Notes under the pieces: model-generated
Told to the model about the DNA's origin: nothing
What the model saw: only the letters and a program-made list of their open reading frames with translations
Databases searched by the model: none
Shown here: piece after piece, positions 16,019 through 26,626 of the stretch
How the letters are laid out: each line of letters begins with the position of its first letter
How positions within the stretch are numbered: position 1 is the stretch's first letter
Made by a program: the position numbers and the translations under genes
From: Streptomyces dysideae
GTDB taxonomy: Bacteria; Actinomycetota; Actinomycetes; Streptomycetales; Streptomycetaceae
Assembly: GCF_001514305.1 (NCBI RefSeq)
Contig: NZ_KQ949077.1
Coordinates: 10,641-74,640, forward strand
Reading direction: 5' to 3'
Length of the DNA: 64,000 nt

Positions 16019-16978
16019 TCAGCGCAGCTTCGGGTCGAGGGCGTTGCGCACGGCATCGCCGAACATCAGGAACGAGAGCACCGTGATGGAGACCAGGACG
16101 GACGGCATGATCAGCACGTAGGGCGCGTTGCGGATCGACTGGAAGCCGCGTGAGACGTCCACACCCCAGGAGACCACCGGCTCGCTCAGGCCCACGCCCA
16201 GGAAGGACAGGGTGGCCTCGGCCCCGATGTAGCCGCCGAGTGAAATGGTGGCGACGACGATGATCGGGGCCAGCGCGTTGGGCAGGATGTGGCGCAGCAG
16301 GATCCGGCTCGTGGAGGCGCCGAGCGCCTTGGCGGCGACGACGTAGTCGGCCTGCTTGACGCTGATCACCGCACCGCGGGCGACACGGGCGATGGTGGTC
16401 CAGCCCAGGAAGGAGATCGCCAGGATCACCACCCATACGGTGCGCTTGTCGAAGGTGGTCAGGATGACCATGGCGCCGAGCAGGAACGGGATGCCGAAGA
16501 AAATGTCCGTGAGCCGGGACAGCAGGGTGTCCCAGATACCCCCGAAGTAGCCGGCGAGCATGCCGAGCACGCTGCCCACGGCCGTCACGATCAGGGTGAC
16601 GAGGACGCCGACCAGGATGGAGGCTCGGGCGCCGTAGACCATGCGGGTCCACACCGAGCGGCCCTGGATGTCGTAGCCGAACCAGTCGGGCTGCATGATG
16701 TGGGACCAGTTCGGCGGCTTGAGGTAGTTGTTGGCCAGGTCCGCCTCGGTGGGCGAGCCGTCGGCGAACAGACTGGGGAACACAGCCATCGTCACCAGCA
16801 TCACGATCAGCAGGGACGAGGCCAGGAAGAGCGGACTGCGGCGCAGATCATGCCAGGCGTCGGACCACAGGCTGCGGGCCTTGCCCGTGCCGTTGCCGGT
16901 CTCCGGTTCGACGGTGGCGGGCACCGGTGTGTCTGCGACTTTGCTGTTCTGGGAGTCGACGGCGGTCTTCTCAGGCAT
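16019..16978 (-). CDS. Peptide ABC transporter permease, OppC/DppC type
   Basis: A 319-residue channel subunit. The N-terminal 35 residues are cytoplasmic (GNGTGKARSLWSDAWHDLRR), then helix 1 (FLASSLLIVMLVTMAVFPSL), a loop containing HIMQPDWFGYDIQGRSVW, and the EAA loop AAKALGASTSRILLRHILPN. The end NALDPKLR matches its paralogue at 119-1126. It overlaps the upstream OppB-like gene by 8 bases. Confidence 0.95.
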   Translation of the reverse strand: MPEKTAVDSQNSKVADTPVPATVEPETGNGTGKARSLWSDAWHDLRRSPLFLASSLLIVMLVTMAVFPSLFADGSPTEADLANNYLKPPNWSHIMQPDWFGYDIQGRSVWTRMVYGARASILVGVLVTLIVTAVGSVLGMLAGYFGGIWDTLLSRLTDIFFGIPFLLGAMVILTTFDKRTVWVVILAISFLGWTTIARVARGAVISVKQADYVVAAKALGASTSRILLRHILPNALAPIIVVATISLGGYIGAEATLSFLGVGLSEPVVSWGVDVSRGFQSIRNAPYVLIMPSVLVSITVLSFLMFGDAVRNALDPKLR

Positions 16979-17900
16979 ACCGGATCCTCGGGTCCAGGAC
17001 CGCGTACAGCAGGTCGACGAGCAGGCTGCAGATCAGATAGACGACCACGATGAGGCTGACCACCCCCACGACGGTCGAGCCCTCGCGGTGGCCGAGCGCG
17101 TCGAAGACCAGATTGCCGATGCCGTGGATGTTGAAGATGCCCTCGGTGACCACAGCCCCGGCCATGAGCGTGCCGAGGTCGGTCCCGAGGTAGGTGACCA
17201 CGGGGATCATCGAGTTGCGCAACAGGTGAACGCCGATCACCCGGCGCCGGGGCAGCCCCTTGGCGATGGCCGTGCGGATGTAGTCGGAGCGCAGGTTCTC
17301 GGCGACCGACGTGCGGGTGAGCCGGGCCACATAGGCCAGCGAGAGTGCGCCGAGCACCGTCGCGGGAAGCAGCAGCTCGGTCCAGCTCTCGTCGAGGGAC
17401 ACGTTCGGCTCGACGAGGTCGAGTTGGAAGGCGAAGAAGTACTGGGCCATGCGACCGAGCACGAAGGAGGGGACGGACACCAGCACCAGGGTGAGGAGCA
17501 GCAGCCCGCGGTCGCGGAGGCTGTTCGGGCGCAGTCCGGCGATCACGCCCAGGGAGATGCCGACGACGGTCGTGAACACCAGGGCGAACAGCGCGAGTTG
17601 GACAGTGACCGGCCAGGCTTCGGCGATGACGTCGGCCACCGGACGTCCGGAGGCTATCTGTCGGCCGAAGTCGCCCTGTACCAGCCCTGTGAGATAGTCC
17701 CAGTACTGCAGCCAGATCGGCTGGTCCAGGCCGAGTTCCGCCTTGAGTGCCGCGATCTGTACGGGGTCCGAGTACTGCTCGCCGGCGAGTGCGCGTACGG
17801 GATCTCCGGGCAGCGCGTACATCATCAGGAACACCAGTGCGGTGGATCCGATGAAGACTGGGATCATCTGGAGCAGTCGTCTGGCGACATAGTGCCCCAT
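16971..17900 (-). CDS. Peptide ABC transporter permease, OppB/DppB type
   Basis: A 309-residue channel subunit. The start MGHYVARRLLQMIPVF at 17900 is chosen over an in-frame ATG four codons upstream because GGAGG then lies at normal spacing and the beginning aligns with its paralogue at 1119-2042. The EAA loop is AIAKGLPRRRVIGVHLLRN and the end LLYAVLDPRIRYA. It is separated from the binding-protein gene by about 160 bases holding a large hairpin, so it may be expressed at a lower level than that gene. Confidence 0.94.
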   Translation of the reverse strand: MGHYVARRLLQMIPVFIGSTALVFLMMYALPGDPVRALAGEQYSDPVQIAALKAELGLDQPIWLQYWDYLTGLVQGDFGRQIASGRPVADVIAEAWPVTVQLALFALVFTTVVGISLGVIAGLRPNSLRDRGLLLLTLVLVSVPSFVLGRMAQYFFAFQLDLVEPNVSLDESWTELLLPATVLGALSLAYVARLTRTSVAENLRSDYIRTAIAKGLPRRRVIGVHLLRNSMIPVVTYLGTDLGTLMAGAVVTEGIFNIHGIGNLVFDALGHREGSTVVGVVSLIVVVYLICSLLVDLLYAVLDPRIRYA

Positions 17901-17975
17901 GGGTGCCTCCATGGTCGGGGGGTGGAACTGCGGGGTCGTCCGCTTCCGGACACGAGCCGGGAAGTGAGCCCCACA

Positions 17976-18017
17976 CGTCCGGCGCGCAGAGCGTTGGTGT
18001 GCTCTGCGCGCCGGACG
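17976..18017 (-). terminator. 17-bp perfect hairpin between binding-protein and permease genes
   Basis: CGTCCGGCGCGCAGAGC (17976-17992) pairs exactly with 18001-18017 around an 8-base loop. In the direction of transcription it comes after the binding-protein stop and before the permease start. This placement suggests a partial terminator or RNA-stabilising structure that makes the binding protein more abundant than the membrane parts, as known for other ABC operons. Confidence 0.8.
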
Positions 18018-18064
18018 GTCGTACGAGGTGACGCCGTACGGTGTGCGAAACCGCGACCGTCAGG

Positions 18065-19684
18065 TCACTTGGCCGTCACGTCGTACAGCTTGTACTGGCC
18101 GTGCCAGTCGATGTCGACGTTGTCGACCTTCTCGCCGTGGCCACCGTTCATCTCGTAGAACCAGAGCGGGATGGACGGCATGTAGTTGAGGAGGTCCTTC
18201 TCGACCTCCTGGTACGCCTTGACATACGAGTCGAGGTCCTTGGCCGCGTCGGCCGCGGCCATCGCGTCGTCGACCTCCTTGTTGGAGAAGCGGCCGTTGT
18301 TGGACTCGGCGTCCGTGTGGTACAGCTCCTTGAGGAAGTTGCCGTTGAGCGGGTAGTCGCCCAGCCAGCCACCGCGGTACATCGACTTGACCTCGTCGTT
18401 GTCGCGGGCCTCGAGGTCGGTGGCGAAGTCCGGCTTGGCGTCGCCCTCGCAGGCCACACCGGTGGCCTTGGTGATGGAGTTGCAGACCGCGGTGACCCAC
18501 TCGGCGTGGCCGCCGTCGGTGTTGTACTGGATGAAGACCTTGTTGCCCGGGATACCGCCGCCGTCCTTGATGAGCTTCTTGGCCTTGGCGGGGTCGTACT
18601 TGAACACGTCGGTGTCCAGGGTCTGCTTGCCCTGCGCACCCGGGGCGACCCAGCCGTCGGCGGGGGTGCGGGTGCCCTGCAGCACGGTCTTGGTGATCGT
18701 GTCACGGTCGATCGCCATCGACAGACCCTGGATGACCTTCGGGTCGACGTCCTTGAAGGTCTTGGAGTAGAACGCCGGGACCAGCGTCTGAATAGCCGCG
18801 TACGGCTTGGCGATGGCCCGGTCTCCCAGGTCCTGCTCGTACTTGGCGAGGTCCGTGGGGCCGACCTGGTCGATGATGTCCAGGTTGCCGGACAGCAGGT
18901 CCTGGTAGGCGGCCTCGGGGGTCGAGTACGCCTTGTACTGGACACCGGCGTTCTTGGCCTTGTTGGAGCCCTTGTAGTCGGCGTACGCCTTGACCTGGAA
19001 GAGCTTCTTGTGGTCCCACTTCTCGAACTCGTAGGGACCGTTGCCGACCGGCTTCTCGCCGAACGCCTTCGGGTCGCTGAAGAACGCCTCCGGCAGCGGC
19101 GCGAAGGTCGAGTAGCCCAACTTGTACTCGTAGTAGGGCAGAGCGGCGGAGAGTTCGATGGTGAAGGTCGTGTCGTCGACCACCTTCAGGCCGGACATGG
19201 TGTCCGCCTTCGCCTTGGCGCCTTCCTTGGCCGGGTGAACGTCCTCGTAGCCCGCGATGTCGGCGAACCAGAAGGAGTTCTGCTGCGCGTTGTCGACATG
19301 TGCGGACCAGTTCCACGCCTTGACGTACGACTCGGCGGTGACCGGCGTGCCGTCGTGGAACTTCCAGCCGTCCTTGAGCTTGACGGTCCAGGTCTTGGAG
19401 TCCTCGGTGGAGATGGACTCCGCGTTGAGGTACTCGATCCCGCCCTTCTCATCGAAGGTCAGCAGCCCGGCGAACAGTGCGTCGAGAATGTAACCGCCGT
19501 TGGACTCATTGGTGTCCGAGGGAATGATGCCCTTCTGGGGCTCTCCCACGTTGATGGACACGTAGCGGGTCTTACTGGACTCGCTGCCCTCGTCTTCGCC
19601 GCCATCGCCGGAGCTGCAGGCGGTGGCTGCCAGCGCCACGACTATCGCGCCGGCAAGCCACTTCGCGCTGTTGGCACCGCGCAT
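18065..19684 (-). CDS. Peptide-binding lipoprotein, SBP family 5
   Basis: A 539-residue lipoprotein and first gene of the complete operon down to 13805. The start at 19684 has GAGGAGG at ideal spacing and gives a short signal (KWLAGAIVVALAATAC) with lipobox LAATAC; an open frame upstream is not coding-like. Family 5 features include GWKFHDGTPVTAESYVKAWN and KPVGNGPYEFEKWDHKKLF. Together with the permeases and ATPases downstream it forms a full oligopeptide importer. In other Streptomyces similar operons lie near bldK and typA; whether this one takes up a signalling peptide cannot be told here. Confidence 0.95.
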   Translation of the reverse strand: MRGANSAKWLAGAIVVALAATACSSGDGGEDEGSESSKTRYVSINVGEPQKGIIPSDTNESNGGYILDALFAGLLTFDEKGGIEYLNAESISTEDSKTWTVKLKDGWKFHDGTPVTAESYVKAWNWSAHVDNAQQNSFWFADIAGYEDVHPAKEGAKAKADTMSGLKVVDDTTFTIELSAALPYYEYKLGYSTFAPLPEAFFSDPKAFGEKPVGNGPYEFEKWDHKKLFQVKAYADYKGSNKAKNAGVQYKAYSTPEAAYQDLLSGNLDIIDQVGPTDLAKYEQDLGDRAIAKPYAAIQTLVPAFYSKTFKDVDPKVIQGLSMAIDRDTITKTVLQGTRTPADGWVAPGAQGKQTLDTDVFKYDPAKAKKLIKDGGGIPGNKVFIQYNTDGGHAEWVTAVCNSITKATGVACEGDAKPDFATDLEARDNDEVKSMYRGGWLGDYPLNGNFLKELYHTDAESNNGRFSNKEVDDAMAAADAAKDLDSYVKAYQEVEKDLLNYMPSIPLWFYEMNGGHGEKVDNVDIDWHGQYKLYDVTAK

Positions 19685-20189
19685 GGGTTCCTCCTCATAA
19701 GTCCACTTGACCACTACAGGAGGGGCACATGACACAACACCGCACCGCCCCCTAGGACGGCGACGATCGAAGAGTGCCCCCCGCACACTCGCGAGTCCAC
19801 GCCCCCTACACGTGACCCGCCAGTACGAGTTCTACGCGCCTAACTATCTGCCATGCACCACGACCGAACCACACCCGTTTGGTCTCGGTTCGATCACACC
19901 TGGTGCCTACTTCTTCCAAAATCCGGACAAACACTTTGCCGAAAGATCCCTGCGAAACGGACTTGTTACACATCTACCGGAGGTAGGTGTCCGGAATCCG
20001 GACGCATGGAGTAAAAAATCGGTTGCGGAGAGCGCCACCGCCACGCAAGGTGCGCGGCCAACACGCAACCGCCACAGGGCGGATCCGTTCCCCGGCGTGA
20101 ACGGCCAGCATCGACACAGCAGGCCCACAGAAGGGTAGTGGGAGAGCGGCGCACCACAGCGCCATCTCCCGTAAATCGAGGGTTATCCC
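19685..20189. other. 505-base intergenic region, upstream of the peptide operon
   Basis: No gene is visible. The stretch is less G+C-rich than its surroundings and should hold the promoter of the minus-strand peptide operon. One candidate on that strand is TTCGGT, 16 bases, TAGTTA, lying near 19835-19870. An exact inverted repeat GTCCGG-AAT-CCGGAC occupies 19989-20003 and could be an operator. No RNA gene is recognised. Confidence 0.5.
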
Positions 20190-20243
20190 TGCACCGAAAA
20201 CACCGGGCGCCACCGCGTGGTGGCGCCCGGTGTTTTCGGTGCA
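20190..20243 (-). terminator. typA terminator, 25-bp perfect stem
   Basis: The 25 bases at 20190-20214 and 20219-20243 are exact inverse complements around the loop GCGT. The stem contains AAAAC/GTTTT segments, so the minus-strand transcript carries a U run in the descending arm. It begins 8 bases after the typA stop codon and is an unusually long intrinsic terminator. Confidence 0.92.
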
Positions 20244-20250
20244 GGCCGCG

Positions 20251-22158
<1,908 letters not shown>

Positions 22159-22295
22159 ATTGCGGCGTACTCCCGGCTTGAGTGGATGGCCTGCGCGTAC
22201 GTCTGTGTTACGCGGACCCTGCCGGGCTGGACACGCCACGGCCTTACCCCATGGTACGTGGCCGCAGCGGCAAGGGCTCGCCGGGCCGGATCGGG

Positions 22296-22910
22296 TCAGG
22301 CGGCCTTGGTGGCCGGGGATCCTTCCGGGCAGGTCCGGACGGCGGCGTCACGGCCGGTCGTGATGTCCGAGGGCTCTGAGGCGCAGGGGAGGAAGCCGGA
22401 GCCGGTCCCGTCCCACGTGCGTACATGGCCCTTGATCGGCTCGCCGCTCCCGCAGGTGTACGTGAAGTCGGCGTCGACCAGCTTGATGTAGCCCCACGCG
22501 TAGTACGCGCCCTTGTGGTCTCCGGTCGCCGACTCGAAGTAATGCTCGTCCTCGAGTCCGTACGTCTCGGTCGGGTCCGCGAGCGGCTCCTCGACCTTCA
22601 GGTGCCTGCCCAGCGCCTTGATCACGCCGGCCGCGTCGACGCCCTTGGGCGGGACGCTCACCGTGGGCCGGTAGACCGTGTCGTCGACGCGCTTGAGCTT
22701 GGCCGAGTACGACGCGGTCGTCTTCTCGAAGAAGATCGGGTCGGCGAGCTCGGTCAGCTTCTCCGAACGCTGGACGCCGGACCAGGTGTACGTCCCGTCC
22801 GTGCAGGCCTCGGCCCGGTCGTCCGTACCGCCGGTGCAGGCGGTCAGCCCCGCCACCATCACCACCGCGGCCAGTCCCGCCGCACAGGTCCTCCGTGTGA
22901 TGCCGCGCAT
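22296..22910 (-). CDS. Secreted lipoprotein of unknown function
   Basis: A 204-residue protein. The start at 22910 has GAGGAG eight bases upstream and gives a lipoprotein signal (RRTCAAGLAAVVMVAGLTAC) with lipobox LTAC; longer in-frame starts lack a signal-like beginning. The mature part has several conserved-looking cysteines (EACTDGTYTWSG, YTCGSGEPIKGH, FLPCASEP, RTCPEGS). No family is recognised. It lies between typA and the repeat-flanked toxin-antitoxin region. Confidence 0.8.
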   Translation of the reverse strand: MRGITRRTCAAGLAAVVMVAGLTACTGGTDDRAEACTDGTYTWSGVQRSEKLTELADPIFFEKTTASYSAKLKRVDDTVYRPTVSVPPKGVDAAGVIKALGRHLKVEEPLADPTETYGLEDEHYFESATGDHKGAYYAWGYIKLVDADFTYTCGSGEPIKGHVRTWDGTGSGFLPCASEPSDITTGRDAAVRTCPEGSPATKAA

Positions 22911-23073
22911 ACGTCGGCTCCTCTTCCCCCGAGACGCGGACGCGGTCGACGCCCACCCCATGATCACTGTTGCCATCATGGTGCGGGCGCCGGGGACGGG
23001 CGGCAAGCGTTTTGAGAGATCTCTGAGCTATGGCGATACGTCAGCCGTCGGACGGCGACGCGCTCGCCGGCGG

Positions 23074-23232
23074 CTACGCCCCCTTCTTCAGGAAGCCCAT
23101 GTCCTCGTAGAGGGGGGTCGCGAAGCCGAAGGCGCCGGCGTTCGCGACGTTCTTCTTCGCGGCCGTCAGCTGAGGGCGCTGGTAGAGGGGGATCGAGCCC
23201 GCCGCCGCCCAGATCCGGGCGTGGGTCTTGGG
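23074..23232 (-). pseudogene. Duplicated 3' end of the neighbouring peptide-binding lipoprotein gene
   Basis: On the minus strand this fragment encodes ARIWAAAGSIPLYQRPQL and AFGFATPLYEDMGFLKKGA then TAG. It matches the last part of the intact gene at 24073-26289. The DNA alignment spans 23053-23230 against 24082-24259, 178 bases with about 13 differences by eye. A change of AAG to TAG ends it ten codons earlier than the intact gene. A stop codon lies just upstream, so it is not part of an open gene. With the intact copy it brackets the toxin-antitoxin pair. Confidence 0.9.
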
Positions 23233-23332
23233 CTACAAGTCCTTGAAGGGCTCGTGGTCCCGCCGTCAACCCGCTTGAGATCAGGCGGGCGAACTGCCGC
23301 ATGCGGGCCCGCCTGTCCAATGAGAGCAGCGG

Positions 23333-23638
23333 TCATGCGCTCCTGGCCTGCTGCGCCAGCTCCACTCTCAGTTCTAGCCCGAGGGCCCGGGCGAGGCGGT
23401 CGAGGACAGGAATCGTCGGTACGGTGCCGCCACCCTCGAAGCGTGCCACGGCCGACTGGGTCATGCCCGCCCGGCGTCCGAGCTCCTGCTGTGACAGCCC
23501 CAGGTCCTGGCGCTGCTTGCGGACCGCCTCGCCGAGAGCGAAGCGCAACTGTGCCGCCGCGTACTCCTCCTCGATCTCGGGAGTCATGGCCCGGGCCCGG
23601 CGGGCCTCTGCGAGGCCGGTTCGCCTGGTCTCCGTCAC
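23333..23638 (-). CDS. XRE-family antitoxin (HigA-like)
   Basis: A 101-residue helix-turn-helix protein. The GTG at 23638 overlaps the stop of the toxin gene (GTGA) and has GAGGAGGAG just before it, so the two are translationally coupled; an upstream in-frame start is rejected. The HTH is RKQRQDLGLSQQELGRRAG followed by TQSAVARFEGGGTVPTIPVL. As the second gene of a toxin-first pair, it is probably the antitoxin and autorepressor. Confidence 0.88.
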   Translation of the reverse strand: MTETRRTGLAEARRARAMTPEIEEEYAAAQLRFALGEAVRKQRQDLGLSQQELGRRAGMTQSAVARFEGGGTVPTIPVLDRLARALGLELRVELAQQARSA

Positions 23639-23985
23639 AGCTCCTCCTCGTCCACGGTGTGGCCTTCCGCCTGGCATCGCTTCATGGCCTGGCGCGCCCG
23701 CTCGACTTCGGCGAACTCCTGCATCCTCGTCTTGCGGAACACAGTGAGCATGATGATGCGGCGTCCCGAAGCGATCCAGTACGTGATCCTTACGCGCTCG
23801 CCGCCGCAGTAGAAGCGCAGCTCTCTGAGTTTGCCGTCGAGCTGACGTGTGTACGGCTCACCAAGATGGACTCCCCGCTGCTCCAGCAAGTCGAGATGCA
23901 TGAGAGCTTGCGCCCAGCGTTTGTCATCGAGCCCGGCCAGCCAGTCGGCAGCCTCCGGCTCCAGTTCGACGGTACCCCATGTCAT
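23635..23985 (-). CDS. RelE/HigB-type toxin
   Basis: A 116-residue protein with the RelE/ParE-fold pattern of HigB-like phage-derived Gp49 toxins: WLAGLDDKRWAQALMHLDLL, then YTRQLDGKLRELRFYCGGE and ITYWIASGRRIIMLTVFRKT. Such proteins cleave mRNA on the ribosome. The ATG at 23985 is chosen because it begins directly before the conserved strand; no clear ribosome binding site precedes it, while TAATAG about 12 bases upstream could be a -10 of a near-leaderless transcript. The gene is followed by its XRE partner. Confidence 0.85.
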   Translation of the reverse strand: MTWGTVELEPEAADWLAGLDDKRWAQALMHLDLLEQRGVHLGEPYTRQLDGKLRELRFYCGGERVRITYWIASGRRIIMLTVFRKTRMQEFAEVERARQAMKRCQAEGHTVDEEEL

Positions 23986-24072
23986 AGCATCGACGCTATT
24001 ACCGTAGGGGCCCCACCGCCCCGGAGCGGCCACAGGATCACCCGATCATGCAGTAGTTCCCCACCAAGACCG

Positions 24073-26289
24073 TCACTTCCTCGGCGACGCGCTCGCCGCC
24101 GCCTTCGCCCCCTTCGCCAGGAAGCCCATGTCCTCGTAGACCGGGGTCTCGAAGCCGAAGGCGCCGGCGTTCACGACGTTCTTCTTCGCGGCCGTCAGCT
24201 GAGGGCGCTGGTAGAGGGGGATCGAGCCTGCCGCCGCCCAGATCCGGGCGTCGGCCTTGCGGATCAGGCCGCGGCTCTCGTTCTCGTCCAGCGTCGAGAG
24301 GGCCTGGTCGAAGAGCTGGTCGACCTGGTCGGTTCCGACCCGCGTGTAGTTCTGCTCGACGTTCAGGGAGCCGTCGGCGGCCGGGACCGGCTTGGCGTAG
24401 ATCGGGCGGGCGTCGGTGGCGGGGAACGCGGACGCCGGCCAGGAGTACAGGGCGAGGTCGTACTGGCCGGACGCGATGTGGTCCTTGAAGTAGCTCTCGT
24501 CGGCGACCTTGGCGGTCTCGGTGCGGATGCCGACCTTCGCCAACATGCGGGAGATCCGGTCGGCCACGGTATGCAGCGCCTGCGAGCCCGGTCCCGACGG
24601 GAGCACGAAGCGGAGGGTGAGGGCCTTGCCGTCCTTGGCCAGCCGGTTGATCTCGGCGCCGGCGGGGGCGGCGGTGCCCTTGGGGGCGTACGCGCCGGGG
24701 GCGCCTCCCTGCTTCAGATTCTGGTTGGCGTACTGCCTGCCGTCCTGGGCGTGATTCCGGGCGTCCTCGTCGCTGACCTCCTTGTCCTGCTCGCGGCCGG
24801 TCTCGTCCCCCGCCTTGTCGTCGTCGCCGACGATGTACGTGCCGTCGTCGCCGCCCGCCGACTCCTTCTCGGCCTTCGCACCCTTCTCGCCCTTCGAGCC
24901 GGCCGCCTTCTCGCCCTCCTTCTTCTCCTCCTTGACCGGCCCGCCCCGCACCCAGCCGGCGTCCGCGAGCAGCGCCTGCGCCTTGGCCGTGTCCTGGCCG
25001 CCGAGCGCGCCGCTGTTGTCGGCGTACGCGGCCTGCCCGGCCAGCGCGAGGTGGCTGCCGACCGGCTCGGCGGGCAGGCCGAGGGGGCGCAGGACGGCCT
25101 TGGCGAGGGCCTCCCGGTCGAGGGCGCGAGCGACGGCGCGGCGGACGCGCTCGTCGGCGAGGGGGCCGTCGGCGCCGTTGAGGGCGAGCTGGGTGTAGGC
25201 GGGTTCCAGGGACTTGCGGACCTCGAAGCCCTGGAGGGCGGTCTGCTGGCGGGCGTACTGGGCGACAGCCCCGCGCTGCTTCTCGCGGGCGCCGGTCTCC
25301 TCGTCGGCGGCCTCGCTGTCGGAGCCGCTGGACACGGCCGGGGGGCGCAGGGCGTCGGCGCCGGTGCGGTCGCTGCCGGGGCCCATCAGCGGGGTGCCGG
25401 TGCTCCGGGGACCGGCCGCGAGGGTGATGCGCCGGACGGCCTCGGGGTCGATCTCGGCCAGGTCGAGCTTGCCGGCGGCCAGCTCGGCGGCCCGCTTGTC
25501 GCGGGGTACGGCCCGCAGCACGATCTCGGACAGCTTGGCCCGGTGGCCCCACCAGCGCGGATTGCGGGCGAGGGTGACCTGGTCGGCCTTGCGGTCGACC
25601 TTCTTCAAGGTGAAGGGACCGGCGGTGACCTTGAGCTTGCGGCGCGCGCCGTCGTTGAAGGAGTCGGGCGTGCCCATGACGTCCTTCGGGTACAGCGGCG
25701 AGAACAGGGAGCGCCAGTCGGTGTACGGCCGGGCGAAGGTGACCCGGACCTCGAGGTCGTTGGCACCGCGTTCGATCTTCTCGATGCGGTCGTAGCCGGC
25801 GTTGCGGGCGGTCCAGTAGGCGGTGTCCTTGCCGGACAGGGCGCGCGACTGGGCGGCGAAGTCGGCGGCGCCGATCTCGCGGCCGTCGCTCCAGACGGCC
25901 GCCTGGTTGAGCTTGTAGAGGACGACCTGCTTGGGCTCGGTCTCGACGACCTTGGCCGACTCCAGGTAGTCCGGGTTCCGCTCCGGCCGCCCGTTCGCGT
26001 CGACCCGGAACATCGACGGCAGCACGGCCTGCGCTACGCGGGTGGTGGCGGCGTCGGCGTCCGCCTGGAAGGTGTTCAGCGTCTCCGGTACGGCGTCCAC
26101 GGCCCAGCGCAGGGTGCCGCCGTCGGCGACCTGGGCGCGGACGGCGGGGGCGATGTCCTGTCCGGCCAGTGGCCTGCCCGCCGGATCCTCGGAACTGCAG
26201 CCGGCTAGCGCGGGCACCGCGAGCGCGCCCGCGGTGAGGAAGGCGACCGAGCGCATGACCGCGCACAGGCCGACGCCGTCGTAGGACAT
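24073..26289 (-). CDS. Large peptide-binding lipoprotein, SBP family 5
   Basis: A 738-residue substrate-binding lipoprotein. The start at 26289 has GGAGGT eight bases upstream, and the signal ends in LAGCSS at about residue 31. Family features: LRWAVDAVPETLNTFQ, AAVWSDGREIGAADF and GPFTLKKVDRKADQVTLARN. It is about 200 residues longer than usual because of a charged, low-complexity Lys/Glu/Gly insert (EEKKEGEKAAGSKGEKGAK and on) at about residues 455-545, probably a disordered loop in the periplasm-equivalent space. No permease genes adjoin it, so it may be an orphan serving another importer. Its last 178 bases are the duplicated repeat. Confidence 0.93.
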   Translation of the reverse strand: MSYDGVGLCAVMRSVAFLTAGALAVPALAGCSSEDPAGRPLAGQDIAPAVRAQVADGGTLRWAVDAVPETLNTFQADADAATTRVAQAVLPSMFRVDANGRPERNPDYLESAKVVETEPKQVVLYKLNQAAVWSDGREIGAADFAAQSRALSGKDTAYWTARNAGYDRIEKIERGANDLEVRVTFARPYTDWRSLFSPLYPKDVMGTPDSFNDGARRKLKVTAGPFTLKKVDRKADQVTLARNPRWWGHRAKLSEIVLRAVPRDKRAAELAAGKLDLAEIDPEAVRRITLAAGPRSTGTPLMGPGSDRTGADALRPPAVSSGSDSEAADEETGAREKQRGAVAQYARQQTALQGFEVRKSLEPAYTQLALNGADGPLADERVRRAVARALDREALAKAVLRPLGLPAEPVGSHLALAGQAAYADNSGALGGQDTAKAQALLADAGWVRGGPVKEEKKEGEKAAGSKGEKGAKAEKESAGGDDGTYIVGDDDKAGDETGREQDKEVSDEDARNHAQDGRQYANQNLKQGGAPGAYAPKGTAAPAGAEINRLAKDGKALTLRFVLPSGPGSQALHTVADRISRMLAKVGIRTETAKVADESYFKDHIASGQYDLALYSWPASAFPATDARPIYAKPVPAADGSLNVEQNYTRVGTDQVDQLFDQALSTLDENESRGLIRKADARIWAAAGSIPLYQRPQLTAAKKNVVNAGAFGFETPVYEDMGFLAKGAKAAASASPRK
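24082..24259. repeat. 178-bp direct repeat, intact-gene copy
   Basis: This is the partner of 23053-23230, in the same orientation with about 93 percent identity by eye. The pair flanks 822 bases that hold only the HigBA-like genes and short spacers. This copy is part of the functional gene; the other is the decayed fragment. Confidence 0.9.
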
Positions 26290-26626
26290 CTCTGCTACCT
26301 CCGGGGAGCCGCCCCAACGTGAGAGCGGGGAGTTATGATCACGTTTGGGGGTATTTAGAGCTGATCAGATGTATGCGGCCACTGAAGAGGAAAGGGTTCT
26401 TCAGCCGACGGCGACACGGCGACGGAGGGCGGGAAGCTCACCCGTGTGGAGCAACGCACAACGGGTGGCGCCCGGCGCGCAGCGGGGTGCACGGGCGTGT
26501 GAAGGAGGCGTGCAATCCGCCAATCGATGCACATCCCTTCACATGGCTGGGTGTGACGCGCAACACTCGCAGGCGCATGAACGTTGCCGCCTTGGGCCTC
26601 AGAACCCGCGGAAGTGAGGGCAAGTC
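26290..26626. other. 337-base divergent regulatory region (binding protein / succinate dehydrogenase)
   Basis: No gene is convincing here. It must hold the promoters of the minus-strand lipoprotein gene and of the plus-strand small gene and sdh operon. An inverted repeat TCACA (26539-26543) / TGTGA (26552-26556) and an imperfect palindrome around GTGTGACGCGCAACAC (26551-26566) lie about 60-90 bases before the plus-strand start. They are possible operators but not a good match to a known regulator site. Confidence 0.4.

Noticed and set aside
13805..19684. Calling this operon bldK
   Set aside because: The families and neighbourhood are suggestive, but the gene order I recall for bldK (permease first, then lipoprotein) differs. 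Identity cannot be shown without comparison.
22678..26208. A very long plus-strand open frame
   Set aside because: It is the antisense shadow of three real minus-strand genes in high-G+C DNA, with low-complexity Gly/Ala/Arg composition and no domain.
26551..26566. Rex-type operator upstream of sdh
   Set aside because: The palindrome is imperfect (12 of 16 paired) and does not match the Rex consensus well enough to name it.
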